Shown one piece after another: positions 1 to 8,878 of a stretch of DNA of 58,175 bases. The notes beneath the pieces are model-generated. The model saw nothing but the letters and a program-made list of their open reading frames with translations, did not search any database and was not told the DNA's origin. The stretch is taken from NCBI GenBank assembly GCA_024655865.1, contig JANLFM010000001.1:126397-184571 (forward strand), in the 5' to 3' direction. A program made the translations under genes and the position numbers. Numbering within the stretch: position 1 is the stretch's first letter; each line of letters begins with the position of its first letter. This DNA comes from Caldisericota bacterium. GTDB taxonomy: Bacteria > Caldisericota > JANLFM01.

Positions 1-572
1 TGGTCACCTCTGCGCGCCAGCAAATCTATCTGCGGTCCTCCTGGGTATGGCAAACCGAGGAAGCGGGCGATTTTATCCAGGGTTTCTCCGGCGGCATCGT
101 CTCTGGTGGTGCCGAGCTGACGGAACTTCTCCTCTTCATCAACAGCTATCAATTCCGTATGACCACCCGATACTACCAAAGCCAGTGCCGGGAGTTTTAC
201 CTCATTTTCCAAAAAGGCAGCATAAATGTGTCCCGCCAGGTGGTTCACCCCTAAAAGGGGGATCCCCAATCCAATAGAGAGCGCCTTCGCGGTTTCCATT
301 CCCACAAGCAGGGCCCCTACAAGCCCGGGCCCTCTGGTTACGGCAACGGCATCCACCTCTTTCAGGTTCAATCCGGCCTGGATCAGGGCTTCCTGAATTA
401 AAGGGGTGAGAACCTCTATGTGCCTGCGCGAGGCAAGCTCAGGAACAACGCCCCCATACTTCTGGTGCAGATCCACCTGAGAAGAGACGAGTGAGACCAG
501 TTGCTCTCTCTCGTCCTTCAGGAGGGCAACAGCCGTTTCGTCGCAGGAGGTCTCAATCCCCAGAAAAATCAT
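1..572 (-). CDS. tsaD: tRNA N6-threonylcarbamoyladenosine transferase TsaD (partial)
   Basis: TsaD transfers the threonylcarbamoyl group from TC-AMP to A37 of ANN-decoding tRNAs. Reading the minus strand from the ATG at 572 gives an uninterrupted frame to the window edge, about 190 residues of a roughly 330-residue family. The N-terminus has the ASKHA-type ETSCDET motif, then the metal-binding HxxxH-type region with VPELASRRH near residues 45-53, the RGPGL and NHLAGH motifs, and the VSGGHTEL phosphate loop. The C-terminal part lies beyond position 1. The start is one base after the threonine aldolase stop, so it is probably translated by coupling from that gene. Confidence 0.95.
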   Translation of the reverse strand, partial: MIFLGIETSCDETAVALLKDEREQLVSLVSSQVDLHQKYGGVVPELASRRHIEVLTPLIQEALIQAGLNLKEVDAVAVTRGPGLVGALLVGMETAKALSIGLGIPLLGVNHLAGHIYAAFLENEVKLPALALVVSGGHTELIAVDEEEKFRQLGTTRDDAAGETLDKIARFLGLPYPGGPQIDLLARRGD

Positions 573-573
573 C

Positions 574-1599
574 CTACTGGAGCAGTTCCCCTAAAACCTC
601 ACTTGCGTACCTGGCACCCTCAAAGGAAACGTCCTTATGGGTAACCATCCTGATACGGTAATCGTCCAGGTCCAGGCAAAGCACGCCTCGATCGGCGAGT
701 TTCTTTACTAACTCTCCCGCTTTCGGCTCCCTCAGGGAAAATATTATTATGTTGGTCTCAGGACGATTCCAGTCTGGTTTGACGAGATGGGAGCCCTCAA
801 TGGCCCTGGCGATAATTTTTGCCTTTTCGTGGTCCTCCTCGAGTCTGTCTATCATCTCAGTTAAGGCCACGATGCCACAGGCAGCCAGGATCCCAGCCTG
901 TCGCATCCCTCCACCATAAAGCTTGCGCGCTACCCTTGCTTCCTCAATGAAATCATTGTTCCCGACAACCATTGAGCCTACCGGGCAGCAAAGCCCCTTG
1001 GAGAGGCAGAACATCAGGGAGTCCACCGGTGCGGCAAAATCCCGGGCTGGTATTCCAGACGCTACTACAGCGTTAAACAATCGGGCGCCGTCCATGTGAA
1101 CCCTGGCTCCCTTTTCGTGAGCGAGGCGCGAAATTTCCTTGATCGTTTCCAGGGGATAAATGGTTCCCCCGGCCATCATGGAAGTCTGCTCAATGCACAC
1201 CAAACTGGTTTTGGGTGCGTGGATGTCCCCGGGTGGGCGGAAAAGAGGAGCTATGTCCTGGGGCTGGAGGATCCCCCTCACACCTTTAACCAGTCTGGTC
1301 TGAACCTGGGCTAAAGCGGCCAATCCCCCTACCTCGTGGAGGAAGATATGGGATTCCTCCTCCAATATGACCTCGCTTCCCCTGGGAGCTTGGACTCTTA
1401 CGCAGATCTGGTTGGCCATCGTCCCTGAGGGGACGAAAAGGGCAGCCTCCCTGCCGCAAATATCAGCAGCCATCTCCTGGAGGCGGTTAATGGTGGGATC
1501 CTCGCCAAAGACGTCATCCCCTACCTCCGCCTCGTACATGGCCTTCCTCATCTTTTCCGTGGGCACAGTCACTGTGTCCGATCGAAGATCAACTCTCAT
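574..1599 (-). CDS. ltaE: low-specificity L-threonine aldolase
   Basis: PLP enzyme of fold type I that cleaves L-threonine or L-allo-threonine to glycine and acetaldehyde. At 341 residues it has the usual family length. It opens with the diagnostic VDLRSDTVT motif, has the PSGTMANQ loop at 57-64, the HMDGAR motif that holds the PLP ring at 168-173, and the Schiff-base lysine in the LSKGL motif (Lys201). It sits just upstream of tsaD, with one base between stop and start. A perfect 18-bp hairpin separates it from the preceding aminotransferase gene, so it probably starts its own transcript. Glycine made here could feed one-carbon metabolism, which is inference. Confidence 0.93.
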   Translation of the reverse strand: MRVDLRSDTVTVPTEKMRKAMYEAEVGDDVFGEDPTINRLQEMAADICGREAALFVPSGTMANQICVRVQAPRGSEVILEEESHIFLHEVGGLAALAQVQTRLVKGVRGILQPQDIAPLFRPPGDIHAPKTSLVCIEQTSMMAGGTIYPLETIKEISRLAHEKGARVHMDGARLFNAVVASGIPARDFAAPVDSLMFCLSKGLCCPVGSMVVGNNDFIEEARVARKLYGGGMRQAGILAACGIVALTEMIDRLEEDHEKAKIIARAIEGSHLVKPDWNRPETNIIIFSLREPKAGELVKKLADRGVLCLDLDDYRIRMVTHKDVSFEGARYASEVLGELLQ

Positions 1600-1650
1600 T
1601 GTCGCACCCCTTTTAAATTTTACCTTACTATTTTAAGGGCCGAATGCAGT

Positions 1651-1690
1651 CAAATCAAAAAGGAGACCCAGAGGTCTCCTTTTTGATTTG
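1651..1690 (-). terminator. perfect 18-bp hairpin terminator
   Basis: Arms 1651-1668 and 1673-1690 are perfectly complementary over 18 bp around a CAGA tetraloop. The stem is G/C-rich next to the loop and A/T-rich at the base, so each strand ends in a short T run. It lies after the aminotransferase stop (1713, minus strand) and before the threonine aldolase start, consistent with an intrinsic terminator for the aminotransferase transcript. Confidence 0.8.
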
Positions 1691-1712
1691 TGGGCCGAAT
1701 ATTAGGGGTAAT

Positions 1713-2921
1713 TCAGGCAGCCAGCCTTTTCTTCACAATTTCCGAAAGCCTTTTAATTCCCTCTCGATTTATTTCCGGGGAGGAGAAAGAGAAATTCAAG
1801 CGCATGCAATTTTCACCTCCGCCATTAGGGAAAAACCCTGTCCCGGACACGTAAGCCACCTTCACCGAGAGCGCTTCCTTGAGCATTTCGTTGGTATCCA
1901 CTCCCTTTGGCAGCTCTGCCCAGAGAAAAAGGCCTCCTTGCGGTTTGGTCCAGCGCACCTTGTCCGGGAAAAACTCCTCCAGGGCGTTTAGCATTCCATC
2001 CCTTTTCTTTTTGTATTCCCTGTTGAGGACCTCCACATGGGGCTCAATGTACCCCCTCTTTGTGAATTCCAGAGCGATGAATTGAGTGAAAGGGGAAGTA
2101 CACAGGTCAGTGGCCTGCTTGGCCAGTGTGACCTTGCGGATAAAATCCTCAGGTCCGACGATCCATCCCAGGCGCAGGCCAGGGGAAAGAATTTTGGAGA
2201 ATGTTTCCAGGTAAATAACAGTTCCATTATTATCTAAAGAAGCGATTGAGGGAATGGGCTCGCCCTCGTATCGCAACTGGTGATAAGGGGCATCCTCCAC
2301 GATGGGGATGTTGTATTTATTTGAGATTTCAAGAAGCTGAAGGCGGCGCTGATATGAAAGGGTCACGCCTGCGGGATTCTGGAAAGTGGGAACTGTGTAG
2401 ATGAACTTCGGGGCTTTTCCCGAAGAGCGCAAGGTCTTAATGCGATTTTCTAAAATTTCGGTGCGCATACCCTCATCATCCATAGGAATTGGAATCATCT
2501 GAGCTTGAAAAGCGCCAAAGGCTTGAATGGCTCCTAAGTAGGAGGGGGCTTCCACAAAAACTATATCTCCAGGATTGATCAGGACTTTAGCCACCAGGTC
2601 AAGCGCCTGTTGAGAGGAAGCCACAACAATTACATTTTCGGGACTGCACTTTATGCCTTGCTTTTTGGATCGCTCCGCGATTAAGCTCCTCAAAGCGGGA
2701 ACTCCCTCGGTCGTTCCGTACTGCAAGGCCTCTTCGGGATGCTCTCTGAGCACGAGGTCCACGCACTCTTTGAACTTCTCTACGGGGAAGAGCTTGGGAT
2801 CGGGGAGTCCTCCTCCGAAGGAAATGATATCGGGCTGATTGACTAACTTGAGGAGCTCACGGATGGCAGAACTTTTCAGAGTTTTGGCTCGCTCTGAAAA
2901 CAAAGCGTCCCAGAAAATCAT
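1713..2921 (-). CDS. PLP-dependent aminotransferase, LysN/2-aminoadipate type (COG1167)
   Basis: A 402-residue class I/II aminotransferase of the LysN/MocR-like branch without the N-terminal GntR helix-turn-helix. Visible motifs are GGGLPDPKLFP at 36-46, the substrate-loop YTVPTFQNPAG around 175-185, the PLP-contacting VEDAPYH near 208-214, the catalytic lysine in ETFSKILSPGLR (Lys243), and the carboxylate-binding arginine in CMRLNFSF near the C-terminus. Family members use 2-aminoadipate, branched-chain or aromatic amino acids with 2-oxoglutarate; the substrate cannot be fixed from sequence. The start has a clear GGAGGT site. It is transcribed alone, ending at the hairpin 1651-1690. Confidence 0.9.
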   Translation of the reverse strand: MIFWDALFSERAKTLKSSAIRELLKLVNQPDIISFGGGLPDPKLFPVEKFKECVDLVLREHPEEALQYGTTEGVPALRSLIAERSKKQGIKCSPENVIVVASSQQALDLVAKVLINPGDIVFVEAPSYLGAIQAFGAFQAQMIPIPMDDEGMRTEILENRIKTLRSSGKAPKFIYTVPTFQNPAGVTLSYQRRLQLLEISNKYNIPIVEDAPYHQLRYEGEPIPSIASLDNNGTVIYLETFSKILSPGLRLGWIVGPEDFIRKVTLAKQATDLCTSPFTQFIALEFTKRGYIEPHVEVLNREYKKKRDGMLNALEEFFPDKVRWTKPQGGLFLWAELPKGVDTNEMLKEALSVKVAYVSGTGFFPNGGGENCMRLNFSFSSPEINREGIKRLSEIVKKRLAA

Positions 2922-3015
2922 CGCAAACCTCCAAAAGTGTTATTTGGGGGAGATTTGCAAGTAATTACTTTTAAATCCCTTTACTATTATGGCAACCACC
3001 TGAAAAAAAGGCAAG

Positions 3016-3708
3016 TCAAGAAGGAAAATCGTATCTCCAGATTTCCTCTCTGGATCTAAAATGCAGGTCCCTGTTAAATTGTTTTTCCACATTGTGAGAA
3101 AAGGCGCTGATCACTTCGTTCAAGCTGGTCTTTTTTCCCAATTCCCGTTCCATAGAGGTAACGGGAAGATTGGGTTCCCCGCAAGGGTTAATAAAAGAAA
3201 AATAGGAAAGGTCAGGGTTTACATTCAGGGCCAGGCCATGCTGGGTCACTTTTTGTCTCACAGCGATCCCAATTGAGCAAATCTTTTTCCCCTTAACCCA
3301 GACCCCTGGCTTTCCCTCGATCCTCTCCGCTTTAATCGCGAAGGGATCGAGGGTGGAGATCACCAGCTCCTCGAGGATTTCCACAAAGCGTTTAACCCTC
3401 AGGTCTTCGAGGAGAAAAACAAAATACACTATAAGCTGCCCGGGGCCATGATAGGTAATATCCCCTCCCCTGTCCACGCGAAAAAATTGGGCTTCCCTTT
3501 TCCTCAACTCCTCCTCCCCCAAAAGCAGGTTTTCCTCTTTCCCGTGCTTTCCCAGAGTGTAAACATGGGGGTGTTCCAGAAATAGGAGCACATCAGGAAT
3601 TTTTCTTTCCAGAACCAGGGGAAGTAACTTCTGCTGTAACCTCCAGGCGTCCTCGTAAGGGACCAATCCTAAATCGCTGGCCCAGATCTCAGGTGAAGTA
3701 AAGGCCAT
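3016..3708 (-). CDS. lipB: octanoyl-[acyl carrier protein]:protein transferase LipB
   Basis: LipB moves octanoate from ACP to the lipoyl domains of 2-oxoacid dehydrogenases or glycine cleavage H protein through an acyl-cysteine intermediate. The 230-residue product has the family signature RGGDITYHGPGQL at 80-92, the catalytic lysine in VKGKKICSIG (Lys141/142) and the nucleophile in INPCG (Cys176). Its start overlaps the end of the PPC-domain gene by about 20 bases, so the two are co-transcribed. Its presence implies a lipoylated complex in the cell; glycine cleavage would connect with the C1 genes elsewhere in the window, but no such gene is visible here. Confidence 0.94.
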   Translation of the reverse strand: MAFTSPEIWASDLGLVPYEDAWRLQQKLLPLVLERKIPDVLLFLEHPHVYTLGKHGKEENLLLGEEELRKREAQFFRVDRGGDITYHGPGQLIVYFVFLLEDLRVKRFVEILEELVISTLDPFAIKAERIEGKPGVWVKGKKICSIGIAVRQKVTQHGLALNVNPDLSYFSFINPCGEPNLPVTSMERELGKKTSLNEVISAFSHNVEKQFNRDLHFRSREEIWRYDFPS

Positions 3709-4111
3709 AAAGGCCGCTTTCCTCCTTTTTGCGGAAAATGGGGCAACTGATCTCCTGAATAAAAATTTCGTTAGTTATATGCACCGTTCCCTTGAAAAGG
3801 TGCCCCCCGGTAGCATCTCCATCAGGCTTGATCAGGATGACGTGCAGATGGAGGTTGTATCCCTCCTCTTGTTTGGAGATATTCCCGGAAAGGGAAGCCA
3901 ATTCGCAGGGAAAGGGCAAGTAATGGCGCTGATACCCTCTCTCCGGGCCATGGAAGTATCCCACCTCTACTTCTTTGAGCATGCCGATACCGGAGAGAAC
4001 TACCCCTGTGGCCAGATGATAGGATTCCGCAGCCTCTTTCAATTTTTCGAGTACATTTTCCCCTGTTTCCAGCCTAACCATAAGAATATTTCCCTCTTTT
4101 TTAGTGTACAC
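3689..4111 (-). CDS. PPC/DUF296-domain protein
   Basis: A 140-residue single-domain PPC (plants and prokaryotes conserved) protein, called DUF296 in bacteria and archaea. The fold forms trimers; plant relatives bind AT-rich DNA through an AT-hook that is absent here. The three histidines typical of the metal site are present as the LHLH motif (His88, His90) and GGHL (His104), with the DGDATGGHL loop. It precedes and overlaps lipB. The role of bacterial PPC proteins is not established, and calling it a transcription factor would be a guess. Confidence 0.85.
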   Translation of the reverse strand: MYTKKEGNILMVRLETGENVLEKLKEAAESYHLATGVVLSGIGMLKEVEVGYFHGPERGYQRHYLPFPCELASLSGNISKQEEGYNLHLHVILIKPDGDATGGHLFKGTVHITNEIFIQEISCPIFRKKEESGLYGLYFT

Positions 4112-4177
4112 GGTCTTTCCTCCTTCCTTATCCTAAAATGATACCGGAGCGGAAAAATACCGGTTCCGGGGAAAAGT

Positions 4178-5455
4178 TCAGGGCAACTCGCTGAGAATAT
4201 TCAAGGCAAGCTCCTCGTCCGGAGCCAGGATCAGGTATTGAGCCTGGCCCGAGGGATAGAGCAGACCCACTTCATTTTCTCCCACATAAAGGGAACCCCG
4301 ATAGTAATTAGTTGGCGCGAAACCAAAACGACTTTTCAGGAAATTCTCCAAGGCAAATTCAGCCTCGGAAGCATCCTGGGGAGAATCCCACCTGGATTCC
4401 AGTATAAAAACCATCATTCCCTCTTTTTCCCAGAGCTGGTAGCGGGAGCCATTCCAGCCCGTAGAAGCAACCAGGGCTTGATTTTCTGGCAAAACGGACT
4501 TAAAGAGGAAGCGGAAGTCGAACTCTCCCAGAGCATTATCCCTGACCAGGGTAAAACCCTCAAGGGATTTCCATTCTGGGAAAGTGATAGTAGCGGGTTG
4601 CTCGTTGGAAAGGTACTTCTCAGGATGGATAATCTGCTCGGTGGAAAAAGGAGGCTTTTCAAAGGCCTGATTGACAAACGTCCAACCACCCTTTTCATAA
4701 AGGGTTTTAACGAAAGTCATTCCCTCCTGGTAAGGGAAGAGCAGGGATTCTACAACATAGGGCGGTGCCGATTCCAGGGCGCTTTGATTTAAATCGAGGG
4801 AGTCAAGGAGAAGGCCCAGGCCAAAGCTCAAACTGCTGTTTTTCTGGACGTAGAGCACGGAGGTCCAGGAGGCGTCCCCCTCGTATAATGATTGTACGGC
4901 CATGAGCTCATCATCGCTTCCTTTAAAGTCGGGAGGGATAAATCTGGAGAGATCGAAATTCTGGTCCTGAATGCCATGAACAACCTCGTGCACTAATGCC
5001 AGGCGCTCCAGGGCAGTGGTTTTATCCTCTTTCTTCAGAACTTTAAGCTCCCCGCTTTCATGATCGTAGAAACCGTACACCTGCTCGCTTAAGACCTCCA
5101 AAAGCACCTCTTTCAGGCTCTGCTCGCCCTCCAAAATTCCCAGAAAGCGCAGCACCTTCTCTGTAGATTGGAGATCCTGCTGGCTTAGCTCATCCTCCAT
5201 GCTTTCTTTCAGTGCCTGATTAAGGGCCTCCTTATCCAGAAATCCTGCAGGGATTTCCTCTTTCAGGGGCAATTGTCTTAAATTGGACACCTCGCCCTGG
5301 ATGGCACTGATATCCAGAGAGGGGGGATTAAACTGGGAGGGCTCCTCTAATTTCACGGGAAAATAGTCCTTCAAAAGGAATCCGAGGAGCAAAGCGCAGA
5401 TCAAGAGCGCAGTTATTAAGACAAACTTCACGGCCAGTGGTGTCCTTTCATTCAT
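4178..5455 (-). CDS. membrane-anchored HExxH metallopeptidase-like protein
   Basis: A 425-residue protein with one N-terminal transmembrane segment (about residues 9-28) and an extracytoplasmic body. It carries HEVVH at 156-160, followed by a Glu about 32 residues later in LYEGDA (Glu192); this spacing suits a gluzincin-type zinc site. I do not recognise a named family with a known substrate. The start codon overlaps the stop of the DUF885 gene (ATGA), so both are in one operon with dcd. A role as a surface-anchored protease next to a second, DUF885-type metallopeptidase is inference. Confidence 0.7.
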   Translation of the reverse strand: MNERTPLAVKFVLITALLICALLLGFLLKDYFPVKLEEPSQFNPPSLDISAIQGEVSNLRQLPLKEEIPAGFLDKEALNQALKESMEDELSQQDLQSTEKVLRFLGILEGEQSLKEVLLEVLSEQVYGFYDHESGELKVLKKEDKTTALERLALVHEVVHGIQDQNFDLSRFIPPDFKGSDDELMAVQSLYEGDASWTSVLYVQKNSSLSFGLGLLLDSLDLNQSALESAPPYVVESLLFPYQEGMTFVKTLYEKGGWTFVNQAFEKPPFSTEQIIHPEKYLSNEQPATITFPEWKSLEGFTLVRDNALGEFDFRFLFKSVLPENQALVASTGWNGSRYQLWEKEGMMVFILESRWDSPQDASEAEFALENFLKSRFGFAPTNYYRGSLYVGENEVGLLYPSGQAQYLILAPDEELALNILSELP

Positions 5456-7062
5456 CCTAAAATCAACTTCCGCTGCAACTTCAAGGGCAGAGAGCCGTTC
5501 CTAAGAAGGGAATCATGAAAGTCTTTCAAGCGGCCGCCCCTTTTCATAAATTCTTCCCTCAACTTTAAAATTTCTCTCTTCCCAATCATGTAGGTCATGG
5601 GCTGGGTAGGGGTCTGGGTGTAGCGCCAGACTTCGGAGAGGGCACCGCTCTCTTCAAGACCCACGTGTTCCACGAGCATCTTCGCTCCCTCCTCAACGCT
5701 CATTTTTCCCGTGTGCAGCCCGACATCAATTATAATGCGATAGGCTCGAAAGAGCTGATCGGCCAGGCGGTTTAACCTGGCCTCGGGCTTTTCAAAAAAG
5801 CCCTGTTCCTCCATAAGTTCCTCGCAGTAAAAAGCCCAGCCCTCCACAAAAAGCGAGGAAACGAAGTGCCCAATTTTCCGGGGAAGAGAGCGAGAAGCGT
5901 TGGACCAGATGATCTGGAGGTGATGACCGGGATAGGCTTCGTGGACAGCAATCAGAGAAATTTTGGGGAAGGAGTGCGAGCTCAGCTTTTTGTCTTGTTC
6001 ATCAACAGGAAGTGTCCGATCCACGGGAGTGACCCAGAAAATCCCCTGCTGTTTCTCTGAAAGCGGCCCAGGGGGAAAATAGGCGGCGTAGGGAGTCAAA
6101 ATCTTATCAAACTCCGGGGTCTCCATCACCTCCAGGGTTTCCCATTGCGGAATTGAGGCGATGTCCTTTTCCTGAATAAACCTTCTGGCCTCTGAAACAG
6201 CCCTGCTGTAAGCTGGAATCAGCTCCTGGGCCCGGGGGTGATCCTCACCTGTTCGGGAAAGAACCTCCAGCATTCCCCTTTCAGGGTCAATGGTCCGAGC
6301 AAGAAGGCGCATCTCTTCCTCTGTTTGGGATACAAGCTCTCTCCCGTACTCCAGGATTTCTTCAGACCCGTAATCCAAAAGGTGGACCCTACGGGCATAC
6401 TCCTCCCAGAGATCTTTTCCCAGAGCAAAATCCTCCCTCGCCGAAGAGGGCAGGCTTTCTAAATAGGAGATGAACTCCTGGGACGAAAGCAAGGCCTGTT
6501 CAGACAGTTCCTCTATCTCCGATTTTAAGGAGGGATATGAGCTGGCCAGGGAGGGAATCACGGAACCTAAAAGGTCCCTCCCGGCCTTGAGGGTTTCTAC
6601 AGCAATCTTTACCCAGATGCGCGGGGGATTTTTCAGGTTTTCCTTCCCCCTCTGGAAGAGGGAGGGGATCAGTTTCAATCTTTCTCTCACGCTGTACAGC
6701 CTCTCCTCCAAGGGGGCAAAATCGTAGAGCAAGAGCAAGTAGGGCCCATAAATAGCGTCATCCACGTAATTGGAGGGATCCTTACTCAAAACTTCCGCTG
6801 CTTCCAGTTCCAGTATTATTCGAGTGGTCAAGGCTAACATCATCTCCCTGTCCACCTCAACCTGGGGATCATCAAAGGTTAAGTTCTGGTACCGGGAGTG
6901 CCACTTTTTAGTCCTTTCCAGGAAATCTGCAATCCTTTCTGGTGAATAGTCGGGCATTAGGGAATCAAAGCGATGATCTCCGAACTGGGTAGCCCAGATA
7001 GGGTTAAAGCGGAACAACTCCTCCAGATAGGAATTTACGTCCTGATAGAAATTCTTAATCAT
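5452..7062 (-). CDS. DUF885 family zinc carboxypeptidase-like protein
   Basis: A 536-residue DUF885 protein, close to the usual family length. The hallmark HEAYPGHHLQ motif is at 374-383 and the downstream EGWAFYCEEL gives the third, glutamate ligand, as in M32-like gluzincin peptidases. No signal peptide or membrane segment is evident, so it is probably cytoplasmic. It starts with an ATG sharing its A with the dcd stop codon (TAATG) and its stop overlaps the next gene, so translation of the three genes is coupled. Family members are presumed dipeptide/oligopeptide hydrolases; the substrate is unknown. Confidence 0.88.
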   Translation of the reverse strand: MIKNFYQDVNSYLEELFRFNPIWATQFGDHRFDSLMPDYSPERIADFLERTKKWHSRYQNLTFDDPQVEVDREMMLALTTRIILELEAAEVLSKDPSNYVDDAIYGPYLLLLYDFAPLEERLYSVRERLKLIPSLFQRGKENLKNPPRIWVKIAVETLKAGRDLLGSVIPSLASSYPSLKSEIEELSEQALLSSQEFISYLESLPSSAREDFALGKDLWEEYARRVHLLDYGSEEILEYGRELVSQTEEEMRLLARTIDPERGMLEVLSRTGEDHPRAQELIPAYSRAVSEARRFIQEKDIASIPQWETLEVMETPEFDKILTPYAAYFPPGPLSEKQQGIFWVTPVDRTLPVDEQDKKLSSHSFPKISLIAVHEAYPGHHLQIIWSNASRSLPRKIGHFVSSLFVEGWAFYCEELMEEQGFFEKPEARLNRLADQLFRAYRIIIDVGLHTGKMSVEEGAKMLVEHVGLEESGALSEVWRYTQTPTQPMTYMIGKREILKLREEFMKRGGRLKDFHDSLLRNGSLPLKLQRKLILG

Positions 7063-7643
7063 TATGGCTCCTTTTTGAACTCCTGATCCAAAGAAATTCG
7101 AGAGGGAGTGGGGCCTTTTTGTCCCTGATATTTGGAGGCTCGGCCCACTCCGTAAGGTCGGGCTACTTTACCGGTTTCCAGGAAGGAAACCTGGCAAATT
7201 CTCATCCCCGGGTACAGGGCAACCGGTATTTTTCCCACGTTAGAGATCTCTAATGTCACGGTACCCTCAAAGCCGGGGTCGATGTACCCGGCAGTGGAGT
7301 GAATAATAATCCCGATCCTCCCCAGGGAGCTTCTGCCCTCCACCCTTCCCACGTATTTCGGGGAAAGCCAGAGGTACTCCACCGTGCACCCTAAAACGAA
7401 TTCTCCGGGGTGCACAATAAAAGGATTTCCCTCCTTCACTTCCACCAGTTCCGTGATTTCTTCCAGGCTCATGGAAAAGGGATCAAAGACGGCGTATCTT
7501 GTGGGGTTGAATACTCGAAAGCTACAAGCGAGCCTTAAATCCACAGACGCTGGCTGGAGCTGGGTTTCCAGACAAATTTCCGGATGGAAGCGGATATCGC
7601 CCGCCCTCAAAGCTTCCAGAATCTGGGTATCCGAGAGTATCAT
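7062..7643 (-). CDS. dcd: dCTP deaminase (possibly dUMP-forming)
   Basis: Deaminates dCTP to dUTP for thymidylate synthesis; some homologues also hydrolyse the product to dUMP. The 193-residue trimer-forming dUTPase-fold protein shows the EGRSSLGRIG nucleotide loop at 102-111, the HSTAGYIDPGFEG core at 115-127 and the catalytic glutamate in the TLEISN motif (Glu132), with the C-terminal SKYQGQ triphosphate motif. Mono- versus bifunctional activity cannot be decided by eye. The promoter 7650-7679 places the expected transcription start at the A of the ATG, so the message may be leaderless. First gene of a three-gene operon. Confidence 0.93.
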   Translation of the reverse strand: MILSDTQILEALRAGDIRFHPEICLETQLQPASVDLRLACSFRVFNPTRYAVFDPFSMSLEEITELVEVKEGNPFIVHPGEFVLGCTVEYLWLSPKYVGRVEGRSSLGRIGIIIHSTAGYIDPGFEGTVTLEISNVGKIPVALYPGMRICQVSFLETGKVARPYGVGRASKYQGQKGPTPSRISLDQEFKKEP

Positions 7644-7649
7644 CCTTTA

Positions 7650-7679
7650 ATTATAGAATAATCCCCCGGGCCGTGGTAA
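7650..7679 (-). promoter_or_regulatory. sigma70-like promoter of dcd, probably leaderless
   Basis: On the minus strand TTACCA (7674-7679) and a perfect TATAAT (7650-7655) are 18 bases apart. The -10 box ends seven bases before the dcd ATG at 7643, where transcription is expected to begin. There is no room for a Shine-Dalgarno sequence at a working distance; only AAAGG abuts the start. Confidence 0.65.
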
Positions 7680-7711
7680 GCAGAATTTTAATTTCTGAAT
7701 CCGTACTGAGC

Positions 7712-8878
7712 TTAGCCCACTACTGCTGGCTCGCGTACCAGCTCCCCTTTCTGGAATCTTTGGTAATTCAGACGGGTGATGTCATAACTCAGGGTTTCAC
7801 CCAGGATCCATTCGGCCATCAGCTCGCCCACTACGGGGCCAAACATGAACCCGTGTCCGGAGCCACCGGCAGCAATATAAAGGCCCGGGACCTCATCGAT
7901 GGGACCCAGAATGTGGTGCGCATCCGGAGTCATCTCGTAAAGGCCGGCCCACTGGCGCACGATGTTCACGCTCTTGAGCATGGGAAGAACGCTTGTGGCT
8001 GCCTGGCTCATTCGCTCCAGGAAGCGCCAGGTAGGAGAGAAGTCAAAATCTCTGGGGTCATGCCAGTGTGCCGGGTTTTCCGGTCCAATTCCCATGATGA
8101 AGGAGCCGTGTGGGCGCTGTTGAATGTAATAACCGATGGAGAAAGAGATCACCATAGGAGCGAAAGCCCTCTCCAGGGGTTCGGTAATTAAAATCTCATG
8201 CTTCTCTCCCCAGAGAGGAATTTCTACGCCAACTGTCTTCATGAGGTGCGAGCTCCAAGCACCACAAGCCACGAGCACCTTCTCCCCTTCGATAAGCTCT
8301 CCGTTAACCTTTACCCCGCGGATTTTACCCCTCTCCTGAACCAGCCCCTCCACTCTGGTCCACTCCCTGATCTCTACCCCTAACCTGCGAGCTGCCCTGG
8401 CATAGGCAAAGGTAGTATGCAGGGGATCGGCGTGTCCATCGCGCTGGTGGAATGTTCCTCCGTAAACCCCGTTTAAGTTAAGTTGAGGAAAACGGGCTAT
8501 TATCTCCTCTACGGTTAAGATCTCGGTCATAATTCCCAGGCGATGCTGAACCTCCACCCTGGATTTCAGGTTTTCCCATTCCTTCTCACTATAAGCAAGA
8601 ACGAGGTATCCTCCCTGCCAGAGTTCAATCTTGTCCTCGGGGTAGTCTAACTCTCGAGCGAGGTGCTCGAATTTATCCAGGCTGCGCTTCATCAGGCCGA
8701 TGTTGAACTCAGTACCAAATTGGGCTCGAATTCCTGCAGCGCAGGAACCAGTGGAGCCCGCGGAGACGAACTCCTTTTCTAAAAGTAGGATCCTTCCCGC
8801 TTTCTTTTTGGCTAACTCGTAAGCGGTGGCCACTCCTGTAATGCCCCCGCCCACGATGATGATGTCGTAAGTGCTCAT
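7712..8878 (-). CDS. FAD-dependent amino acid dehydrogenase, DAO family (PdhB/HcnC-like catalytic subunit)
   Basis: A 388-residue D-amino-acid-oxidase-fold flavoprotein with the N-terminal FAD-binding VGGGITGVATAYELAKK motif (from about residue 9), the LLLEK strand that binds the ADP ribose and the C-terminal GGSGHGFMFGP motif that closes the FAD site. Relatives are beta subunits of heteromeric sarcosine oxidase, L-proline dehydrogenase and hydrogen cyanide synthase, which oxidise secondary or small amino acids. As the last gene of a five-gene operon with three Fe-S proteins and a second flavoprotein it is very likely the substrate-oxidising subunit. Its start overlaps the previous stop (ATGA). 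The substrate (proline, hydroxyproline, sarcosine or glycine) is not determined. Confidence 0.85.
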   Translation of the reverse strand: MSTYDIIIVGGGITGVATAYELAKKKAGRILLLEKEFVSAGSTGSCAAGIRAQFGTEFNIGLMKRSLDKFEHLARELDYPEDKIELWQGGYLVLAYSEKEWENLKSRVEVQHRLGIMTEILTVEEIIARFPQLNLNGVYGGTFHQRDGHADPLHTTFAYARAARRLGVEIREWTRVEGLVQERGKIRGVKVNGELIEGEKVLVACGAWSSHLMKTVGVEIPLWGEKHEILITEPLERAFAPMVISFSIGYYIQQRPHGSFIMGIGPENPAHWHDPRDFDFSPTWRFLERMSQAATSVLPMLKSVNIVRQWAGLYEMTPDAHHILGPIDEVPGLYIAAGGSGHGFMFGPVVGELMAEWILGETLSYDITRLNYQRFQKGELVREPAVVG

